A stretch of DNA of 15,891 nucleotides, from NCBI GenBank assembly GCA_049281195.1, contig JBAPRR010000187.1:1-15891 (forward strand). The letters run 5' to 3'. The notes beneath the pieces were generated by a model, which searched no databases, had not been told where the DNA came from, and saw only the letters and a list, made by a program, of their open reading frames with translations. The first letter of the stretch is position 1; every line of letters begins with the position of its first letter. The stretch is from JBAPRR01 sp049281195 (GTDB taxonomy: Bacteria > Actinomycetota > Acidimicrobiia > Acidimicrobiales > CAVXTF01). A program made the translations under genes and the position numbers. Below, piece after piece: positions 5,623 through 12,888 of this stretch.

Positions 5623-6414
5623 AGCGATGACACGTGGGCCGGGTTGGCTGACAAATTCGCCGACGAGGCTTATGCCTCGGTAAAGGGATACGTGCGCACG
5701 TATGTGATGCATCAGCAGCTCCTCGAGCATCTGCCGGCTCCTCCCGCGTCTGTGCTCGACGTCGGCGGCGGCGCGGGACATCAATCGTTTCCTCTGGCCC
5801 AAGCCGGCTACGACGTGACTGTGCTCGATCCATCGCCGGCGATGCTGGAGAAGGCTCGACAGCGACTCCCTCGACTCGATGACGATGCCCGGCGACGGGT
5901 GACCCTCTTGCAGGCCGACGGTGAGAACGCCGACGAGGCGGTGGACGGCCGGCGCTTCGCCGCCGTTCTGTGCCATGGCGTGCTCGGGTATCTCGAGCAG
6001 CCCGAGCCGATGGTCAACCAGCTGTGCCGGTGCGCTGCGGACGGTGGGGTGGTGTCGATCATGACGGGCAACGCCAAGGCGATGGCGGTGCGCCCGGCGC
6101 TCGAGCGGCGCTGGGAGGACGCTCTGGCCGCGTTCGACGCCGACCGCGAGATCGGGGTGCTCGGAGTGCCGGGCCGAGCAGACACGGTGGAGGACCTGAG
6201 CGACCTCATCCGGAGCCGGGGTGTGGAGCCGCTGCGTTGGTACGGCGTGTGGCTGTTCGTCGACTGGCTCGAATTCAGCGGGGTCGAGCTCGATCCCGGC
6301 GATTCAAAGCAGGTGGCACAGACCGCCGTGGTCGAACTAGAGGCCAGCCGACGAGACCCCTACCGCCAACTCAGTCGCGTCTTTCATCTCGTGGGACGCA
6401 AAGGTCCGACCTGA
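5620..6414 (+). CDS. CmoM/SmtA-like SAM-dependent methyltransferase
   Basis: A 264-residue class I methyltransferase. Motif I is SVLDVGGGAG (residues 44-53), the acidic end of strand 2 is in VTVLDPSPAMLEKAR (about 71-85), and a post-I segment LLQADGEN follows. Features outside the Rossmann core resemble CmoM (SmtA), which methylates carboxymethoxyuridine at tRNA position 34: the entry ADKFADEAYASVKGYVR, the segment GVWLFVDWLEFSG and the end RRDPYRQLSRVFHLVGR. CmoM is best known from proteobacteria, so an actinobacterial relative may have another substrate; I see no cmoA or cmoB nearby. The GTG start follows an extended -10 element, pointing to leaderless translation. It diverges from a TetR regulator, which is unusual for a housekeeping tRNA enzyme. 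Confidence 0.85.
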   Translation: MSDDTWAGLADKFADEAYASVKGYVRTYVMHQQLLEHLPAPPASVLDVGGGAGHQSFPLAQAGYDVTVLDPSPAMLEKARQRLPRLDDDARRRVTLLQADGENADEAVDGRRFAAVLCHGVLGYLEQPEPMVNQLCRCAADGGVVSIMTGNAKAMAVRPALERRWEDALAAFDADREIGVLGVPGRADTVEDLSDLIRSRGVEPLRWYGVWLFVDWLEFSGVELDPGDSKQVAQTAVVELEASRRDPYRQLSRVFHLVGRKGPT

Positions 6415-6513
6415 AATACGGCGGCGGCGCCCCGATTGTCGGGCCGCACTACCCTCCGGATCAGAGAAACGGGTGCGGAAGGGCTGATCCCATTGCGCCC
6501 GCGACTCCACACA

Positions 6514-8337
6514 ATGATGCGCTGTCGAATCGACCATACCGCTGCGGGAGAGAAGGCCATCGAACTACGCGGCCTGATCGGAGAGCTCGAAACCCACCGA
6601 GTTTCCGACGTTCCCGGAGTGTTGGCCGATGCCGAGGACGCCGCTCGACGTGGTCTCTTCGTCGGCGGCTTCGTCGCCTACGAAGCCGCTCCTGCATTCG
6701 ATGCTGCATTCCGTGTCCGCGCACCGGCGACTCAATGTGCAGGCTCCGAAAGACTCCCCATTTGCTGGTTCGGGCTCTTTTCCGAAGCAGTTCCTGCGCC
6801 AGACCTGCTTCCGGTAGACCGGACCACCAGTTACGAACATTCCGACCTCACCGGTTGGAAGTGTGAGATCGATCCACCCACATACGCCGTAGCGATGGCG
6901 CAAATCCGTCAAGCCATCGCTCAGGGCTACACGTATCTGGTCAACTACACCACCAGGTTTCGCCGCACGTGGACATCGGACGATGATGCATTCGAGCTCT
7001 ACCGCCGTCTGGTGGCGAGCTATGCCGGCGGCTATCACGCCTTCTTCGAAACTGATGACTGGGCGGTGGCATGCGGGTCACCGGAGCTGTTCTTCGAACA
7101 TTCGAATGGTCGTTTGATAACCCGCCCGATGAAGGGCACCGCGTCGAGAGGGCGGTGGTCAGCCGAAGACTCCATTCACGGCGAGGCTCTGAGCACCTCA
7201 CCGAAGGAGCGGGCGGAGAACGTGATGGTGGTCGATCTTCTCCGAAACGACCTCGGCCGTGTGGCCACGCATGGAACAGTCGAGGTCCCTGTGCTGTGGC
7301 ATCTTGAGCAGCACCCCACCGCGTGGCAACTGACCTCGACTGTCACCGCCATCACCCGAGATGATGTCGGCCTGGCCGAAATCTTCGGGGCGCTGTTTCC
7401 ATGCGCATCGGTGACCGGGGCTCCCAAGGTGTCGGCCATGTCCACCATCGCCGGGCTCGAGCTGTCCCGGCGCGGGCTCTACTGCGGCGCGGTCGGATTC
7501 CTCGAACCACACCCGCACCGAGCGCCGACGGCACGGTTCGCGGTGGCGATCCGGACCGCTGTGGTGGACAAGCTCGGCGCAGTCGCCGAATACGGCTCAG
7601 GTGGTGGCATCACCTGGGAGTCGAACCCGGAACGCGAATGGGATGAGGTGCTCCTGAAAGCACAGGCGCTCGACAGCGCTTCAGCTGTGACCCTGGGCGC
7701 CGACGAAGGACTCATCGAGACCATGGCCTTCGAACCTGACAGCGATGGCGGCGTCGTCCGCAATCAGTGCGATCACCTCGAACGGCTGTCCGCTTCGGCG
7801 AAGTACTTCGGTCTAACTTTCCCATTGGAGACCGAGGAGTTGATTGCCAAAGCCCTCATCGGCATCGAGACACCGACGCGCGTTCGACTCGTCCTGCGTG
7901 CCGGCGGACTGGTCGAGATCGAGACGTTCGCTCTGGACCTGGCCAAGTCAGCTGCCGTCGTGCAACTGTGCATCGACCTGGAGCCTGTGACTTCTACCGA
8001 AGTGACGCTGTTTCACAAGACCACCGATCGCAGGCGCTACGACGAGCGGTCCCGGCGTCACCCGACGACAGACGATGTGGTGCTCGTGAACGAGCGAGGC
8101 GAGGTCACCGAGACGACCCGGGCCAACCTGGCTGTGCGCATCGGCGACCGGTGGTGCACTCCCCCACTCGAATGTGGTCTGCTCCCCGGGATAGAACGGG
8201 CTAGGTGTTTGGCCGGCGAGCGGCTCGTGGAGCGCGTCGTCACCGTGGACGAACTTCGTGATGCTTCAGACGTCGCGGTCCTCAGCTCGCTTCGAGGATG
8301 GCGACCGGCGCGTGTCGTGGACGGCTGTAACTGCTGA
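6514..8337 (+). CDS. pabB: Aminodeoxychorismate synthase component I fused to aminodeoxychorismate lyase (PabB-PabC)
   Basis: A 607-residue bifunctional enzyme for p-aminobenzoate, the folate precursor. The chorismate-binding domain (about residues 120-388) shows RPMKGTASRG, with K207 as the PabB-type lysine that attacks chorismate, ERAENVMVVDLLRNDLGRV, SVTGAPKVSAM and YGSGGGITWESNPEREWDE. The C-terminal class IV aminotransferase domain (about 392-607) has FHKTTDRRRYD with the PLP lysine K502, LVNERGEVTETTRANL and ECGLLPGIER, which mark a PabC lyase. No glutaminase (PabA) is encoded in the window; ammonia or a distant PabA must serve. ATG 6514 fits the family's N-terminus, but no Shine-Dalgarno is visible; an in-frame TTG at 6436 would add 26 residues of doubtful character. 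The gene lies 99 nt after the methyltransferase. Confidence 0.93.
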   Translation: MMRCRIDHTAAGEKAIELRGLIGELETHRVSDVPGVLADAEDAARRGLFVGGFVAYEAAPAFDAAFRVRAPATQCAGSERLPICWFGLFSEAVPAPDLLPVDRTTSYEHSDLTGWKCEIDPPTYAVAMAQIRQAIAQGYTYLVNYTTRFRRTWTSDDDAFELYRRLVASYAGGYHAFFETDDWAVACGSPELFFEHSNGRLITRPMKGTASRGRWSAEDSIHGEALSTSPKERAENVMVVDLLRNDLGRVATHGTVEVPVLWHLEQHPTAWQLTSTVTAITRDDVGLAEIFGALFPCASVTGAPKVSAMSTIAGLELSRRGLYCGAVGFLEPHPHRAPTARFAVAIRTAVVDKLGAVAEYGSGGGITWESNPEREWDEVLLKAQALDSASAVTLGADEGLIETMAFEPDSDGGVVRNQCDHLERLSASAKYFGLTFPLETEELIAKALIGIETPTRVRLVLRAGGLVEIETFALDLAKSAAVVQLCIDLEPVTSTEVTLFHKTTDRRRYDERSRRHPTTDDVVLVNERGEVTETTRANLAVRIGDRWCTPPLECGLLPGIERARCLAGERLVERVVTVDELRDASDVAVLSSLRGWRPARVVDGCNC

Positions 8338-8353
8338 ATGTTCCCCTGAACAG

Positions 8354-10588
8354 TCAACGAAGGTCGAAGCGGTCGCTGTTCATCACCTTGTCCCAGGCTG
8401 CGATGAAGTCAGTGACGAACTTCGGCCCGGCATCTGCGCTCGCGTACACCTCGGCGAGGGCACGAAGCTGTGAATTGGACCCGAAAGCGAGGTCTACTCC
8501 GGTCGCGGTCCACCTGGTCTCACCGCTCGATCGATCGCGCCCCTCGTACACGTGTTCATCGACGGATACCTTCCACTCGACTCCCATGTCGAGGAGGTTC
8601 ACGAAGAAATCGTTCGTGAGGGTCTCGAGGCGGGTGGTGAGAACGCCGTGGTCGACGCCTTTGGCGTTTGCGCCGAGCACGCGCAGACCGCCGACGAGGA
8701 CCGTCATCTCCGGTGCTGTCAGGCTGAGCAGGATCGAGCGGTCGATGAAGAGCACCTCGGGACGGCGCTTGTCGCCTGATCGGAAGTAATTGCGGAACCC
8801 ATCAGCAGTCGGTTCCAGGACCGCGAATGCTTCGACATCGGTCTGGTCCTGTGACGCGTCGGTGCGGCCGGGCGAGAACGGCACGTTGACGTCGTAACCG
8901 CCGGCCGACGCCGCCTTCTCGATCGCCGCACACCCACCGAGCACGATCAGGTCGGCGACAGAGATCCTCTTCCCACTGCTCTGCGCGCTGTTGTACTCCT
9001 TTTGCAGCATCGCGAGCACACCGAGCACCTTTTGAAGCGTCTCCGGTTGGTTGACGTCCCAATCTTTCTGCGGTGCCAGACGAACGCGTGCGCCGTTCGC
9101 ACCGCCGCGCTTGTCGCTGTCGCGGTGGGTGGCTGCGGATGCCCAGGCTGTTGCGACCAGTTCGGACACCGAAAGACCCGTGGCGAGGATCTTCTGTTTC
9201 AGGTCGGCGACGTCGGCCGCGTTTACCAATTCGTGATCGACTGCAGGGACCGGGTCCTGCCAGATGAGCTCCTCCGTAGGAACCTCAGGACCGAGATAGC
9301 GCGATACCGGGCCCATGTCGCGGTGGGTGAGCTTGAACCACGCCCTGGCGAATGCGTCGGCGAACTGATCGGGGTTCTCGTAGAAACGCCGCGAGATCTT
9401 TTCGTAGGCCGGATCGAACCGCAGCGACAGGTCAGTGGTGAGCATCATCGGGGCATGGCGTTTCTGCGGGTCGAATGCATCGGGGACCTTGTCGTCGGCG
9501 GAGCGGTGGGTAGGGCGCCACTGGTTTGCGCCGGCGGGGCTTTTGGTCAGTTCCCACTCGTAGCCGAAAAGGTTCTCGAAGAACCCGTTGTCCCACTTGG
9601 CCGGCTCCGTGGTCCAGATCACCTCGAGGCCGCTTGTTATCGAGTCGTCCCCCTTGCCGGTCCCGAATGTGTTCTTCCAACCGAGACCCTGCTCCTCGAG
9701 CGGTGCTGCTTCGGGTTCGCGGCCCACGAACTCTGTTGAGTCCGCGGCACCATGGGTCTTTCCGAAGGTGTGCCCTCCCGCGATGAGAGCGACGGTCTCC
9801 TCGTCGTTCATAGCCATCCGGGCGAACGTCTCGCGAATATCGCGCGCCGCGGCAACGGGGTCGGGATTGCCGTTCGGTCCTTCCGGATTCACGTAGATGA
9901 GCCCCATCTGGACCGCGCCGAGCGGTTCGTCGAGCTCGCGGTCTCCGCTGTATCGCTCGTCGTCGAGCCAAGTGGTCTCGGGGCCCCAGTAGATGTCCTC
10001 TTCGGGCTCCCAGACGTCCTCGCGTCCTCCACCGAAGCCGAAGGTCTTAAAGCCCATGGACTCGAGCGCACAGTTGCCGGCGAGGATCAGGAGGTCCGCC
10101 CACGACAGCTTGCGACCGTATTTCTGCTTGACCGGCCACAGAAGGCGGCGGGCCTTGTCGAGGTTGGCGTTGTCCGGCCAGCTGTTCAAAGGAGCGAATC
10201 GCTGGGTCCCTGAACCGGCGCCGCCGCGGCCGTCGCGAATTCGGTATGTGCCCGCCGAGTGCCAAGCCATGCGGATGAACAGCGGACCGTAATGGCCGTA
10301 ATCAGCCGGCCACCAGTCTTGAGAGTCCGTCATGATCGCCACGATGTCGGCCTTTACCGATGCAAGGTCGAGGGACTCGAACTCCGCCCTGTAATCGAAG
10401 TCCTCCCCCATCGGATCGATGAGCGGCGAGTTTTTGGCCAGCGGACGCAGGTTCAGCTGTTCGGGCCACCAGTGCTGGTTGGCCATCGAACCCACCGCAG
10501 TGTGGTCGTGATCGAGCACCGGACATTTCGCCGACGGAGCTTCGTCTTCGGGAGTGGTGGTGACGGCGCCTGACTCGTGCTTGCTCAT
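8354..10588 (-). CDS. katG: Catalase-peroxidase KatG
   Basis: A 744-residue bifunctional haem enzyme that removes hydrogen peroxide by catalase and peroxidase reactions, the length typical of the family. The distal site RMAWHSAGTYR gives R106, W109 and H110. The Met-Tyr-Trp adduct is complete: W109, Y232 (GLIYVNPEG) and M258 (ETFARM). The proximal haem ligand is H273 in GGHTFGKTHG, with W325 (SGLEVIW) and D386 (LTTDLSLR) completing the triad; the mobile arginine is R423 (THRDMGP). The C-terminal domain (about 440-744) is the usual catalytically dead duplicate. There is no signal peptide, so it is cytosolic. It follows furA by 24 nt, with the ribosome site GAGAGGT before ATG 10588, and is expected to be induced by peroxide through FurA. 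In mycobacteria the homologue activates isoniazid. Confidence 0.98.
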   Translation of the reverse strand: MSKHESGAVTTTPEDEAPSAKCPVLDHDHTAVGSMANQHWWPEQLNLRPLAKNSPLIDPMGEDFDYRAEFESLDLASVKADIVAIMTDSQDWWPADYGHYGPLFIRMAWHSAGTYRIRDGRGGAGSGTQRFAPLNSWPDNANLDKARRLLWPVKQKYGRKLSWADLLILAGNCALESMGFKTFGFGGGREDVWEPEEDIYWGPETTWLDDERYSGDRELDEPLGAVQMGLIYVNPEGPNGNPDPVAAARDIRETFARMAMNDEETVALIAGGHTFGKTHGAADSTEFVGREPEAAPLEEQGLGWKNTFGTGKGDDSITSGLEVIWTTEPAKWDNGFFENLFGYEWELTKSPAGANQWRPTHRSADDKVPDAFDPQKRHAPMMLTTDLSLRFDPAYEKISRRFYENPDQFADAFARAWFKLTHRDMGPVSRYLGPEVPTEELIWQDPVPAVDHELVNAADVADLKQKILATGLSVSELVATAWASAATHRDSDKRGGANGARVRLAPQKDWDVNQPETLQKVLGVLAMLQKEYNSAQSSGKRISVADLIVLGGCAAIEKAASAGGYDVNVPFSPGRTDASQDQTDVEAFAVLEPTADGFRNYFRSGDKRRPEVLFIDRSILLSLTAPEMTVLVGGLRVLGANAKGVDHGVLTTRLETLTNDFFVNLLDMGVEWKVSVDEHVYEGRDRSSGETRWTATGVDLAFGSNSQLRALAEVYASADAGPKFVTDFIAAWDKVMNSDRFDLR

Positions 10589-10595
10589 CGGAGTA

Positions 10596-10614
10596 CCTCT
10601 CTTCTTCTTCTTCT
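10596..10614 (-). promoter_or_regulatory. Polypurine tract and ribosome-binding site between furA and katG
   Basis: The minus strand carries 19 consecutive purines: four AAG-type triplets followed by AGAGAGG, starting within the furA stop codon and ending 7 nt before the katG ATG. The last part is the Shine-Dalgarno. In mycobacteria a polypurine sequence in the same position has been reported to stabilise processed katG message; a similar role here is inference. Confidence 0.6.
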
Positions 10615-11095
10615 ATCCATTGACTTTTTCGTTCCGATCGTTGCTCGGGGCCGTGCGAGGAGATTCGTCCGCGCGCCGGCAATCCGGACAAGTTCCCCAG
10701 TAGATGACCTCTGCCTCGTCGATTTCGAATCCGTGGTTCTCAGCCGCTTCGAGACACGGTCTCGCTCCGACCGCGCAATCGACGTCGACAGTGATTCCGC
10801 AGCCACGACAAACCAGGTGGTGGTGGTTGTCGTCGATGCGGTCCTCGTAACGCGCCGCGGAGCGAGCGGGTTGAATGCGCCTGATGAGCTGCTTCTCTGT
10901 CAACACTCCGAGGGCGTCGTAGACGGCCTGGCGGGATACCGCACCAATCTCCCCCCTTACGAGATCCTCGATCTCCTCAGTGGTGGCGTGCGGTTGGGCC
11001 GAGACGGCCCGGAGCACCGCAAGGCGCTGAGCAGTCACCTGCACCCCTCGTTCTCGAAGAAGGGCTGTCGGATCGGCAGGTTCCCCATTCGGCAC
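10613..11095 (-). CDS. furA: Fur-family peroxide-responsive repressor FurA
   Basis: A 160-residue Fur-family metalloregulator. The winged helix is in residues about 10-85 (VTAQRLAVLRAVSAQPHATT, then SRQAVYDALGVLTEKQLI), and the C-terminal dimer/metal domain holds DDNHHHLVCRGCG (H91-H93, C96, C99) and GTCPDC (C136, C139), the two CxxC pairs of the structural zinc site. The position directly before katG on the same strand is the actinobacterial furA-katG arrangement, in which the repressor controls katG and itself and releases DNA on peroxide oxidation. I chose GTG 11095: it is preceded by AAAGGTG, which may be a ribosome site or part of the -10 element of a leaderless promoter. A TTG at 11113 would add six residues. 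The C-terminal tail is short and charged. Confidence 0.93.
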   Translation of the reverse strand: MPNGEPADPTALLRERGVQVTAQRLAVLRAVSAQPHATTEEIEDLVRGEIGAVSRQAVYDALGVLTEKQLIRRIQPARSAARYEDRIDDNHHHLVCRGCGITVDVDCAVGARPCLEAAENHGFEIDEAEVIYWGTCPDCRRADESPRTAPSNDRNEKVNG

Positions 11096-11130
11096 GATTA
11101 CACCTTTACTCAAATATTGGACTTTGTCAA
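11095..11130 (-). promoter_or_regulatory. furA: furA-katG promoter with candidate FurA site
   Basis: On the minus strand TTGACA (11130-11125) is followed after 16 bp by TAAAGG (11108-11103), and the furA GTG (11095) begins seven bases later, so the transcript is probably leaderless, as known for mycobacterial furA. The spacer contains an AT-rich imperfect dyad centred on AATATT (11108-11123), well placed for FurA binding. GATTAC also occurs on both sides, at 11096 and 11131. Confidence 0.55.
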
Positions 11131-11132
11131 GA

Positions 11133-11507
11133 TTACCTGGTGGACGTCGGTCGCTCCGCCCAACGTCGGGCCCATTGATCGAGCGGATCGAGTGCAGATC
11201 TGAGATCGGCTCCGATTGACGTCAGTTGGTACCGCTGATCGCCTGCTTTATCGATCAAACCGGCCTCGGTCAGCTCTTTCAAGCGCGTGTACAGGACGTC
11301 AGGGGACATGCGGTCACAGTTGTCGCGTAGTGCCCGTGCACCGAGTGGACCGTCCGTCAATTCCCACAGCACCCGCAAGGACCATCGCCGTCCGAGAAGA
11401 TCCAGCGCGGCCGTCAACGGGCGTCCGGTCGACGAACCACGCACCGGTTGACCGGGGCGCGGGACCGATTGACGCTCGGCGCGGCGTGTCTTAGGGTTCT
11501 CCTTCAT
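11133..11507 (-). CDS. HxlR-family transcriptional regulator
   Basis: A 124-residue winged-helix regulator. The HxlR pattern is clear from residue 30: LTAALDLLGRRWSLRVLWEL, DGPLGARALRDNC, SPDVLYTRLKELTEAGLI, and the wing ending QRYQLTSIGADL, then an alpha-helical dimer segment ending LDQWARRWAE. Family members such as HypR, YodB and QorR respond to quinones, aldehydes or disulfide stress through cysteines; here the only cysteine is C64, in front of the recognition helix, and the N-terminal cysteine of YodB/HypR is absent. I chose ATG 11507; the longer open frame to 11636 runs antisense through the neighbour. The start codon overlaps that of the divergent CMD gene by two bases, and a perfect dyad lies just upstream. 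Probable repressor of the CMD/ABM operon. Confidence 0.88.
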   Translation of the reverse strand: MKENPKTRRAERQSVPRPGQPVRGSSTGRPLTAALDLLGRRWSLRVLWELTDGPLGARALRDNCDRMSPDVLYTRLKELTEAGLIDKAGDQRYQLTSIGADLRSALDPLDQWARRWAERPTSTR

Positions 11508-11508
11508 G
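11469..11508 (+). promoter_or_regulatory. Promoter of the CMD/ABM operon (leaderless type)
   Basis: TTGACG (11469-11474), a 17-bp spacer, then TAGGGT (11492-11497), with the ATG at 11506-11508 eight bases further on and no ribosome site. This fits a sigma-70-type promoter giving an almost leaderless message. The promoter lies within the first codons of the divergent HxlR gene. Confidence 0.6.
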
Positions 11509-12123
11509 GTTACGAAAACCGTAACACCCCGGATCGAGCCGCTCGAGCCCCCGTATGACCCGGAGATCGACTCCCGGCTGCAGAAGATGATGCCGGCGGG
11601 AGTTCCCCCGATCGGATTGTTCCGGACGTTCGTCAAAAATCTCCCGTTGGCCGAAGCGATGACCGGTTGGGGGAGCTACGAGCTTGGCCGAAACCTGTCG
11701 CTGTCCATGAGGGAGCGCGAGATCGTGATTGATCGCACCTGTGCCCGGTGCGGTTGCGACTACGAGTGGGGAGTTCACGTCGCCTTCTTCGCCGAGCGGG
11801 TGTCCTTGGGCCCGCGTCAGATCGAATCTCTGGCTGTGGGAAGTCATGACGACGAGTGCTGGGCGAATGCTCGCGACCGGTTGCTCATCAGAACCGTGGA
11901 CGCTCTGCATGACGGTGGCGACCTCGACGATCAGCTCTGGGACGCCTTAGCGGGTGAATTCAGCGAGGCCAACCTGCTCGATCTACTCGTACTGTGCGGG
12001 TGGTATCACGCGATCAGCTTCGTAGCCAAGGCCCTCCGAGTTCCCCTCGAAGCTGGCGCACCGAAAATATCCGCCATGTCCAACACGTCACCCGACGCGT
12101 CATCTGAAAGGTCGAGCGAGTGA
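11506..12123 (+). CDS. Carboxymuconolactone decarboxylase (CMD)/AhpD-like family protein
   Basis: A 205-residue all-helical protein of the CMD family. Family landmarks are PRIEPLEPPYDPEI (residues 8-21), PIGLFRTF (about 35-42), SMREREIVIDRT (67-78), the active-site region CARCGCDYEWGVHVAFF (79-95) and the C-terminal LLVLCGWYHAISFVAKAL. Relative to AhpD (CxxC...H) the first active cysteine corresponds to C84 and the histidine to H91, while the second position is E87, as is usual in this subgroup; an extra CxxC (C79-C82) lies just before. Members act as thiol peroxidase partners or lactone decarboxylases; the substrate here is unknown. The ATG is the only plausible start and overlaps the divergent HxlR start in CATG. 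The stop overlaps the next gene by 4 nt. Confidence 0.88.
   Translation: MVTKTVTPRIEPLEPPYDPEIDSRLQKMMPAGVPPIGLFRTFVKNLPLAEAMTGWGSYELGRNLSLSMREREIVIDRTCARCGCDYEWGVHVAFFAERVSLGPRQIESLAVGSHDDECWANARDRLLIRTVDALHDGGDLDDQLWDALAGEFSEANLLDLLVLCGWYHAISFVAKALRVPLEAGAPKISAMSNTSPDASSERSSE
11509..11525. promoter_or_regulatory. HxlR-type operator inside the start region of the CMD gene
   Basis: GTTACG, AAAAC, CGTAAC: a perfect inverted repeat with 6-bp arms and a 5-bp spacer. GTTAC/GTAAC half-sites are typical for HxlR regulators. It starts two bases upstream of the HxlR ATG, so a bound dimer would sit over the HxlR promoter and just behind the start point of the divergent operon. It also encodes residues 2-7 of the CMD protein. 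Confidence 0.68.
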
Positions 12124-12419
12124 TCACCGTCGTCGCCCAGTACACGGCAAGACCCGGAAAAGGTGACGTGATAGCGGGCGTGCTCGCCAAGCACGTGGCG
12201 GCGACGCGAACTGAGCCCGGTTGCGTTCAGTTCGTCGCGTACAGATCACCCGAAGACCCTGACCACTTCATGCTCTATGAGCAGTATGTCGACGACGCGG
12301 CATTCGATTCCCACCGCGTGACCCCACATTTTCGAGCATATGTCGAGGACACGATCGTGCCGCTTCTGGCAGAGCGCCGATGGAGCCGCTTAGAGGAGAT
12401 CGAGGCGGAATCCCACTAA
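12120..12419 (+). CDS. Antibiotic biosynthesis monooxygenase (ABM)-fold protein, YgiN-like
   Basis: A 99-residue protein with the dimeric alpha/beta ABM fold: ITVVAQYTARPGKGDVIAGVLAKHV opening strand and helix, EPGCVQFVAYRSPEDPDHF, MLYEQYVDDAAFDSHRVTPHF and the final strand/helix with TIVPLLAE. These cofactor-free enzymes oxidise quinols or other aromatic compounds; YgiN of E. coli is a quinol monooxygenase. The start is GTG 12120, which overlaps the CMD stop (GTGA), so the two proteins are translationally coupled and probably act on the same compound. Together with HxlR regulation this suggests quinone or electrophile detoxification. The gene ends 10 nt before the convergent SRPBCC gene. Confidence 0.9.
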   Translation: MITVVAQYTARPGKGDVIAGVLAKHVAATRTEPGCVQFVAYRSPEDPDHFMLYEQYVDDAAFDSHRVTPHFRAYVEDTIVPLLAERRWSRLEEIEAESH

Positions 12420-12429
12420 ACGGAATAGC

Positions 12430-12888
12430 TCAACCTTCTAGAGCGGCCGCCAGTCGCTCGAGCGTAAGGCCCATTCCGTGGCGGTTTCGCCCCGTCCGGT
12501 CGGCCACTCCCGAAATCTGCTCGCTGAATTCCAAGACGGCGTCGGGCCTCAGATCGTCGCTCCATTCGGTGACTCTGCTGCCTGTCTCAATCGCTTCAAT
12601 GAGATAGCCCCAAGTGGAGTAGTGGAAATCCATCATCGAGCACTCGAATGCGAAGGCCCGACCCGGATCGGCCTCGATCACTTTGCCCTGGGTGGTCCAC
12701 TCGAGCTCGCCGTTGCGGTTGTGGCCGTCGAAGGTGGCACCGACCACCGCTACATCGAAGCCTTCGTGCCACTCGCAGGCGTAGCACTCGTCGGACCACT
12801 CGCCCATACGGGCTATGTCCGCGATCACCGCGTACACCGTTTCGGGTGGAGCGGCGATATCCCGCGAGACCTCAATCCTGCTGTTCAC
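12430..12888 (-). CDS. SRPBCC (polyketide cyclase/dehydrase-like) family protein
   Basis: A 152-residue protein of the START-like helix-grip fold. The N-terminal VNSRIEVSRDIAAPPETVYA, then VIADIARMGEWSDE, is the standard opening of this family, followed by the strand pairs around TFDGHNRNGELEWTT, AFAFECS and SRVTEWSDD, and a long C-terminal helix ending LERLAAALEG. Such proteins bind hydrophobic ligands in a central cavity; enzymatic activity is not assured. I chose GTG 12888, preceded by GGAGGCGGG at 12899-12891; the frame is open up to 12957, but the added residues do not fit the fold. It diverges from a small hypothetical gene and converges with the ABM gene. No ligand can be named. Confidence 0.88.
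   Translation of the reverse strand: MNSRIEVSRDIAAPPETVYAVIADIARMGEWSDECYACEWHEGFDVAVVGATFDGHNRNGELEWTTQGKVIEADPGRAFAFECSMMDFHYSTWGYLIEAIETGSRVTEWSDDLRPDAVLEFSEQISGVADRTGRNRHGMGLTLERLAAALEG

Noticed and set aside
6436..6513. TTG start for the PabB-PabC fusion
   Set aside because: It would add 26 residues unlike the family N-terminus; kept only as an alternative to ATG 6514.
5970..6866. Rightward open frame of 298 residues spanning the methyltransferase/pabB junction
   Set aside because: Arginine-rich frame-shifted shadow of two well-supported genes with no recognisable motif.
8339..8352. TGTTC-CCCT-GAACA hairpin between pabB-pabC and katG as a terminator
   Set aside because: The stem is only 5 bp and no T-run follows on either strand, so it is too weak to call a terminator.
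9432..9971. Minus-strand open frame of 179 residues within katG in another frame
   Set aside because: Arginine-rich shadow translation of the katG coding sequence, as expected in high-GC DNA.
11508..11636. Longer HxlR start
   Set aside because: It would run antisense through the conserved N-terminus of the CMD gene; ATG 11507 suits the HxlR family length.
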